From Mastigias papua (taxonomy: Eukaryota; Cnidaria; Scyphozoa; Rhizostomeae; Mastigiidae): a stretch of DNA of 64,000 nucleotides. A program made the translations under genes and the position numbers. The first letter of the stretch is position 1. The number at the start of each line of letters is the position of its first letter. The notes beneath the pieces are model-generated. The model did no database searches. It was not told the DNA's origin and saw only the letters and a program-made list of their open reading frames with translations. The stretch covers positions 3,335,993 to 3,399,992 of the forward strand of contig OZ025272.1 of NCBI GenBank assembly GCA_964019165.1. The letters are read 5' to 3'. This document shows positions 45,201 through 64,000 of this stretch, in pieces.

Positions 45201-48084
45201 ATAGCATTCGATATTTGATATCCAACTTGTCTAAAAATAAAAGCTACAGTAGAGGGAGCAGTGTGAGTAAGGTATGACAGAATTGTGTGGAAAAAGAAAA
45301 CATGTTATACGCAGGTACCAGAGCTACAGAGTGTCTTCGAGCACAAAGAGTACAAATGAAGGCAAAGCAAACAAAATAGCAAAAAATATATTATAATGAT
45401 ATCAAGTGTGGATCACCTGTAAGAAAACGAGCAAATACAGGTAAAGATTAATTTTCATGGGTTTTAAATCAACACAGAAAATACAAAAGATAACATCAGA
45501 CATACCTTATCAACTGGAGTCAAAACCAAAGTTCAAATTCTGCCCTGCGTGGGCAGACCACTACTTATTTCAATCACACAAACTTTATACTATTTACCTA
45601 AAAATCAGCTGTGAAATGCATAGCCGCCAAACGTTTGAGAACGTAGCCAGGTCTATTTTCTCCTAACATGAGTAACCAATTATCATGCAGAATTCTGAAC
45701 ATACATGCTAAGAATAGGTCCATTTTGCATGCTGATTGGTCAAATAGGTTGGGAGAAAATAGGCCAGACAGGTCTCTCAAACATTCGGCGGATATGCTGC
45801 TGTGAATGTCATAGATAATTGTACATTTGCTATTTACTACTGTCTAGTGTACATTGCATGGAAAACTACCTGATACCGTCTTGTGAAGAGTACTGTGTGG
45901 ATACAGATGATGTTACAGGTCATTATAAATGCAACTACACCAGTGGTTCGCGCGAGTGTCTGCCTGGGTGGTTTGGAGATAAATGCAATAACAAAATCAT
46001 TCACTGCACTCCAAGAAATGACACTCAAGGACATTATTTGTGTGACAAAGTAACTGGGGAAAAAATTTGCCTGCCAGGGTGGAAAAACGTTACAAGAAAT
46101 TGCACAGAAGGTGAGAGACTTATTGACTGAAGTTCTTTCGTCAGAACGAAGATAAAGGGCTAGTCTATAGATATCAAACAAAAAAAACATGAACAGAGAA
46201 CGCTAATAAATTATAAACCAGAAATAGCTTCCTTCAGACTACAGTTTTATATAAAAAAACAAAGAATACCGAAGTTCTTCCATACAATGTCCCTCTTCCA
46301 CTCTTAACTTGCAATCCATAAAAGGTATTTGTTGGCAATCTTTAGCTATGCAATATTTTACTTAAAATTTACAGAGTTTCAACTCTATCTTATATTTTAG
46401 CAATCATCATGCAGCCTACAGATTCCATACAATCCACAACAGTTCAACAGAAGTATTTATCATCAAGCTATTCGACGACAAATCAGGCTACTTCTACTTC
46501 GGAGCCATCAACCAATAAAATCACGAGTAGAGGTGCAAAGGAATTGATCAGCTCTACATTGCAACTCACTCCCGTTATCAAGACATCTTACATGGTAACA
46601 ACAGCAAACCTTCAGGCATCTGCAGAAAGTCCATATCTGGACACTGTTTTCATTTCAACGGCCCAACACATAGCCATTACCACTCCAACACCAACTACAA
46701 TGTTACGTGTTAGCTCTACAAATCTCCACCAGCCTAGCTTACTATCTGGGTGGAATGCACCACCTTCATCTGTCGAGGCTACTTCTACTTACGTGGCTAC
46801 AGCAATAACAACATCGAAAGTTAATACAGCATCAGTTGCAGAGGAATTCTTGAAGAGCAGCTCTAGCCAATCACATATAACAGAAAAGGCGACTATGTCT
46901 AGAAAACTTAGTGCTTCCACAACATCCAGGCCAGTTCTAACATCACTAAGCTCATCTCGAAGGGCAGAAAACGTACCACCACTGTTTACTTCCTTAGCAA
47001 CAAAAGAGGTGAAGAGGACATCAAGCCAGCCAACAATAAAAACAACCCAGCCGAAAGGGAATAACAAAAAGTTTGATTTTTCAAAGCTAATGGCCATTGG
47101 ATTGTCAACACTTGTTATAGTTGCACTGCTGCTAACTGTAATTGCTGCATCTATACGAAAAAATAGGTTTGTGTATTCTGATTTTCATCACCTTTTGATT
47201 CCTTCAATTGTAGCTAAGTACGTTAAAACTTAATCTAACTTGGCAGGATTTAGGATTTGGCCAGATCAAGCTGCATGAATATGCATCGTTACTGCCAGAT
47301 TACTTAAGATGGCGGAAAGTCGAAACTTGTGAGAACTTAAATTTTCCACAATTCTGTAAACTGTTTTAACATTTCTCGGTGTCAATAGCTTGCTGAGTAT
47401 ATATAAATATAAATATATGTTCTAATCTTAATAATATAAAAAGAATCTCACTATAGCACGAAAAAGTGGGAGCATTCTTTAAGCATAAGTATGCTTAAAG
47501 AATGTTCCCGCTTTTTCGTGCTATAGTGAAGTTCTGTCGTACCAACAGACTTTTCACATAAAAAGAATCCTTTCTCAAATTTCCCGATAATAGGAAGCTA
47601 TTAAAATGAAGCAAATTAATCTGTTTCTAGGATACACCGTGTTCGACCAATCAGTCTTTCTGAAAGATATAAACAAAACTCTGCGCGCTTCACTGAATCA
47701 AGAAAGTCATCATTTGTTTCTCAGTCAAACACATCGGCTCCTTCAATTCGATTTTTTGACGAAAGGAAGGCCGGATATGGTCCATACATGATGCACGAAT
47801 ATCCATCCTCATCAGATCGAGGCTTTCATGAAGCGAGGGTCAATTCAAAAGTGTATGTGACGAAAATTGAAGCCGATAACAAAAGCATAAATTCAGAGAA
47901 CAGATTCCACAGTCTACGTACAAGAGAAAGCAGTGGAAAAAACACGCAAGATGGGCAAGAAACGCCAAAGAAATATGACCAAGCTGAAAGCCTTCATACT
48001 AAAAATGAGTTATGCCATAGTACAGTTGCAAGTCATCCCTTTCTGGTCCTTCCACTCCCAAGAAGCAAAATCCAGTCACTGTAG
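41959..48084 (+). CDS. DSL-domain Notch-ligand-like membrane protein (five exons, 5' exon missing)
   Basis: Exons 41959-42255, 43713-43894, 45848-46110, 46401-47166 and 47631-48084 join with matching phases (0, 2, 1, 2) into about 653 codons. Order: MNNL domain with CC-x8-C-x2-C-x6-C, a C2-like second half, a DSL domain, a second half-DSL module, a Ser/Thr-rich stalk of about 220 residues, one TM helix and a tail of about 150 residues. MNNL plus DSL is the receptor-binding unit of Delta/Serrate/Jagged ligands that act in trans on Notch. EGF repeats, normally following DSL, are absent and a mucin-like stalk takes their place. The signal-peptide exon must lie upstream of 41959 and was not found. 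Similarity is by eye; Jagged-type is closer than Delta. It runs toward the TTLL9-like gene on the other strand. Confidence 0.85.
42256..43712 (+). other. Intron A of the Notch-ligand-like gene
   Basis: 1,457 bp. It holds a G12 run near 42735 and otherwise nothing recognisable. Small open frames here have no support. Confidence 0.6.
43713..43894 (+). CDS. Notch-ligand-like gene, exon B: second half of the C2-like region
   Basis: Acceptor GATATTTCAG, donor GTACAT, in phase 0 and out phase 2. It encodes GTIFFSITVYDEDGKKFDHI and a beta-rich stretch ending TAEI, which corresponds to the Jagged segment between MNNL and DSL. The exon matches in length and position, with low sequence identity. Confidence 0.75.
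43895..45847 (+). other. Intron B of the Notch-ligand-like gene
   Basis: 1,953 bp. Contains the MITE at 45623-45792; nothing else is recognised. Confidence 0.6.
45623..45792. mobile_element. MITE close to the DSL exon
   Basis: GCCGCCAAACGTTTGAGAAC at the left and its imperfect inverse at the right (CTCAAACATTCGGCGGA), with TA at both sides (45621-45622, 45793-45794). Inner blocks TCTATTTTCTCC and GGAGAAAATAGG pair too. 170 bp, no coding. Confidence 0.75.
45848..46110 (+). CDS. Notch-ligand-like gene, exon C: DSL domain plus second half-DSL
   Basis: Acceptor CTACTGTCTAG, donor GTGAGA, in phase 2 and out phase 1. The DSL runs from C-x3-Y-x4-C-x3-C through DDVTGHYKC to CLPGWFGDKC. A second module follows with CTPRNDTQGHYLC and CLPGWKNVTRNC, the C-terminal half of a DSL repeated. 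GHYxC and GW are the structural hallmarks in both. The MITE 45623-45792 ends only 55 bp before the acceptor. Confidence 0.88.
46401..47166 (+). CDS. Notch-ligand-like gene, exon D: Ser/Thr-rich stalk and TM helix
   Basis: Acceptor CTTATATTTTAG; donor AATAG before GTTTGTG, a weak but phase-correct site. It encodes about 255 residues, first a Ser/Thr/Pro-rich mucin-like segment without Cys, then Lys-rich GNNKKFDFSK and the hydrophobic helix LMAIGLSTLVIVALLLTVIA followed by the stop-transfer SIRKNR. Reading past the donor would add a short unspliced tail and a stop at 47231-47233, an alternative end if the intron were retained. Confidence 0.85.
47449..47560. mobile_element. Minimal inverted dimer of the 55.5-kb repeat family
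   Basis: Arms 47449-47487 and 47490-47528 are inverse complements (CACTATAGCACGAAAAAG outward, TATGCTTAAAGAATG inward). The right side continues GAAGTTCTGTCGTACCAACAGACTTTTCA, identical in layout to the right flank of the 55.5-kb palindrome at 56091-56122. It is therefore two heavily 5'-truncated tails, head to head. It lies in the last intron of the Notch-ligand-like gene. Confidence 0.8.
47631..48084 (+). CDS. Notch-ligand-like gene, exon E: cytoplasmic tail
   Basis: Acceptor AATCTGTTTCTAG; the first base completes the Arg codon begun at the previous donor. The frame then runs IHRVRPISLSERYKQNSARF through SAPSIRFFDERKAGYGPYMM to a stop at 48082-48084. It is polar, with many Ser, Lys and Glu and several Tyr. 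No PDZ-type C terminus is evident. The frame is only visible when read from the acceptor, as no ATG occurs before 47785. Confidence 0.75.
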
Positions 48085-50545
48085 CTGGATTGGTGTTATG
48101 AATAACTGTATAGCTTTAACATATTTATAGACTGTACAAATACCTTGTAGATAATACCTCCACTTATAATTTATGTAGTTGTAAAAGTACTCCAATGAGA
48201 AAACTCTGTTTCTTCCCGACTAGGAAACCGCATTATTACAAGAAAAACTACGTTATCAGTTGTAGTAAAAATAACTAGGAAAGGAGAACGTATATCGTCA
48301 AAAGGATTTAACCACAAGAGAGTAATGGGAGAACACCTATGCTCCTTCCATAAGAGATTATGCACACAGTCAAGAAACCAGATTGTGGCTGTGAGCAAAG
48401 CTATGCGGATTGACCAAAAAAACGTAGAGGAACCACAAAGGACAGTAGGTTCCAACATTCAGGCAACTACAGAATCTCAAATAGCACCAGTATCAAAATT
48501 AAATGAGTTGCAAGGCACAGCCTGGGAATAAGGCTAAAGTTAGAGGTAGGGAGAAAAATGTGTCAAAATATATAATTTGTCCAGCCCATAAACCCCCAAA
48601 AACTAATTAAATAAATAGACGATATTGCTGAACCTCCTGAAAATATTTGGTATTTGGAAGGAGCAGTCCGCTTACAAAGATAAGCCAAATGTCTTTTAGA
48701 CAAAAACGTCTTCATATTGTTTGATGAATGTAGATGACTTGATAGGTGCGTAGGTTCTACTAAATACGGTAAAATCAGCTAAAATGATGTTTGGGCTAGA
48801 ACAGAATTCTATTTTCGTAGGCATTAAATAAACTAGAAAGTTTACAGTAGACATGTACACATTTCGTAAGAAAGTGGTTTATAAGGAAGTATTGCTTCAA
48901 TATTAAACTGTTGAGGTGCAACAAAGCCGATATGTTAATATTCATTAAAAACTCCAATTTCCATGCAAACCTATCATCTCTTTAATTTAACCTGTACATA
49001 TTTCCTGTTTTAATAATAAATGTATTGCAGTGATATTTTTCATCAGCGCTAGTCTATCTGCGAACATTATAGTGCAACACAAAGCCAATCATTCTTGCTA
49101 CGGAAGTCTGAAGACAGTTTTGGTACTGAAATCATAAAAATGACAAGAACCTTTCAATAAAAGACCAAAACATATTCTTATGAAAACAAGTGTATTACAA
49201 AAAGGCCATATCCAATAACTCTATGGATGTACACGCACGGGTGGCATCGAACTACATTGAATTTATCAAACTCCCATCATAACGTTGGATAGCTTTTTGA
49301 GGATATAATTCTATACTGTCCATTAAATGGGAAGAGGCTAAAGGGCTTACCTGGATTTACCTGCATTAAGAAATTTCCATGTCTCGAAAAATTTATTATA
49401 CACTATTGGGTACACAATAACAGTTCATCAAAAATCAATAGATACTTGATGATAGCACATAGAGAATAACAGTGGCAAAGAAAGGAACCGATCACATTAT
49501 CCAAGAAGTCAATGGCCTATGATAAGATTCGTCCCCCATGGGAGGCAATCACCCCAGAGAATAATCATTACTTCTAGTACTAGGTACCCCAAAAATTATC
49601 CTTCCAAAAGCTCTAAAGAAAATCAGTTGCACGTGTTATAGGGTCGTCATAAGAAAAATTTCTGATTCACTTATCAATATCAGATGTGCAATTCCAACGA
49701 AAACCTTGACATAAGCAAAAGTTTAAGTAGGTTTTTACTGTGATGTACGTGCTTTTAAATTATTACAAAAGCAGCTTGTCCGTATATTAAGCCACACACA
49801 TGTCAAAAAATGAGGCAAAAACACTTATCACTTTGAGACAAACTCACTAAAGTCTTAAGCGTTGACAAAATGAAGCTGCATTCTGGTGTTGGTCTTACAA
49901 GTGCCCTGCATAGCATTTAATTTGCTGGGCATTCTTATATATCATCTTCAGCTGTTTTTCTCTCTCATTTGAGCATCCTACAATAGTTGGATAAAAACTG
50001 AAAGAGCTTTAGAAATAAAATCATCTACACCTATCTGTTCAGAATTCCAACAATGTATCAAAATCGAAAGCAGGTAACCATTGCAAATAAGCCAAATGAC
50101 TCAAAGTCTCTTCTTCAACTAAGACGATAGCTAATTTTCCAAACAAAACACGAATTACCAAAAGTCAAAAGAGTTTGATTCTCAGGGATCGCCAGAACGA
50201 AACAATATAAGGAGAGCCAAAATGAACGAGATTGATAGAGTAAAAGAGAGGAGAGAACATAAGAGACAGCGAGACGTGAATAAACATAGGGACAAAGACG
50301 AAGAAAGAATCAGGAAGAAGTACAGGATGAGAGGGAGAAAGAGGAGAACATTGTTTTTTGTAAGGACACTATTTCACAATGACAAGACAACAAATGTACA
50401 AACAGAAGCAATACTACCGAGTGGACGCAGTAACGACAATTAACTTTTCCCCATTCGGCCCAAACTATGACAGTCATGAACGATTTAAAAGTTAAAGACA
50501 CTATATTGACTACATCTCTCAACATTCTGACTACATCCCTCAATA
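48085..50545. other. Region between the two convergent genes
   Basis: The 3' regions of both genes presumably lie here. A D2-type repeat fragment is at 49100-49185. The open frame at 50222-50443 is Arg/Lys/Glu-rich low complexity without a recognised domain. No other gene is supported. Confidence 0.45.
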
Positions 50546-63317
<12,772 letters not shown>

Positions 63318-64000
63318 CTGCAACAAATACAAGATCTATCAGCATTCATTTGCAATGGGTCAAAAGCACAACTACCTTGGGAAATATGATACAATTTCAA
63401 ATTAACAAGTAACAAATATAAGAAGTCAAATAGTTCCCTCAAGAGAAAACAATATGCTTTTGCACTGAATATAACAACTGAAAGTACACAAACATTATGA
63501 AAATGAAATTTACAACAGTTTACTGACGATCTGCGACGTCTAGTACTCTATTTAATGTCTTATTCTTTTATGAATATTTAGAAAGTATGTACATATCAGT
63601 TTAAACGAAAACTGCTATCAATACGTGTCCTCTAAACAAACACAAAAAAGTAATTCAGTAAAAACAGATATGTTCTTAAAGTTTATGAGAGGCTATAATG
63701 TCTATAACAAATGTAATGAAAAAAAGTTAAGTTTGTTCTTAAAAACATAATTACATATCGCTTAATAGTTTGTCATTTCTATTTGATTCTTTTCATGCTT
63801 AGTTAGTGTTATTAATAAACAAATAGATGAATAGTTATCTGAATATTGAGGATGAATTTTATTTAGTTCACATGATTTTGGTTTCAATATAGAGGAGGCA
63901 TGTGCCTCAAGTGACTCCAGTTTCTTGAGCTGGGTTCTTGGGAGCTTCAGTTGTACGATGCAGTTTTAAATTAGGGCAGGGATGATGGTGCACTTGCTAA
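63318..64000. other. TTLL9-like intron, no further exon found
   Basis: AT-rich. The preceding TTLL exon (before the SQGKGI loop) should lie further right, outside this window. Confidence 0.5.

Noticed and set aside
50222..50443. Small basic protein of 73 residues
   Set aside because: Low-complexity Arg/Lys/Glu stretch without a domain, splice context or similarity that I can name.

Overview
This is an AT-rich (roughly 60-65% A+T by eye) eukaryotic window with introns, long dinucleotide microsatellites, SINEs, LINE and Penelope-like retroelements, and many DNA transposons. Two recognisable genes, a Notch-ligand-like (DSL) gene and a TTLL9-type tubulin ligase gene, place it in an animal. The domain style and repeat content suggest a non-bilaterian or other marine invertebrate such as a cnidarian. 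That assignment is an inference.

Layout. 1-7 kb: a half copy of an inverted-repeat family, a decayed LINE, a Tigger/pogo-like element with a MITE nested in it, a Harbinger-like MITE, a minisatellite and a tRNA-derived SINE. 8-13 kb: a dense retroelement cluster. Two 5'-truncated Penelope-like (GIY-YIG) copies form a 2.7-kb head-to-head palindrome between (AT)n tracts. They are followed by a tRNA-bearing SINE and two more small inverted dimers. Short motifs resembling the hammerhead ribozyme core recur in these tails. 13-33 kb: mostly non-coding, with scattered MITEs, tandem repeats, an unusual GGCGCGCC-ended element, and a few weak candidate exons. 34-36 kb: a Harbinger-like element carrying a Myb/SANT gene, broken by a hAT element with a perfect 8-bp target duplication. 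39.7-41.7 kb: a Tigger-like element containing a LINE fragment and another inverted-repeat element.

Genes. 41.96-48.08 kb (+): five phase-compatible exons of a DSL Notch-ligand-like membrane protein (MNNL, C2-like second half, DSL plus a second half-DSL, long Ser/Thr-rich stalk, TM segment, about 150-residue tail). It has no EGF repeats in the stalk; the signal-peptide exon was not found. A decayed copy of its MNNL exon start lies at 39.26 kb. 50.5-63.3 kb (-): at least eleven small exons of a TTLL9-like gene, with its 5' end beyond the window. The two genes converge tail to tail. TTLL9 introns host a 2.6-kb THAP/SWIM transposon resembling ISL2EU, a second palindromic dimer, a Penelope tail, SINEs and a 0.8-kb inverted-repeat element.

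Main point of interest: at several loci, from up to three sequence families, 5'-truncated copies sit as inverted dimers. Their 3' ends abut (AT)n or (GT)n tracts, and they carry CTGANGA...GAAA motifs at a roughly constant distance from the microsatellite. Hammerhead ribozymes in Penelope-like elements are known. The shared dimer architecture and the extension to the other two families are inferences to be tested.
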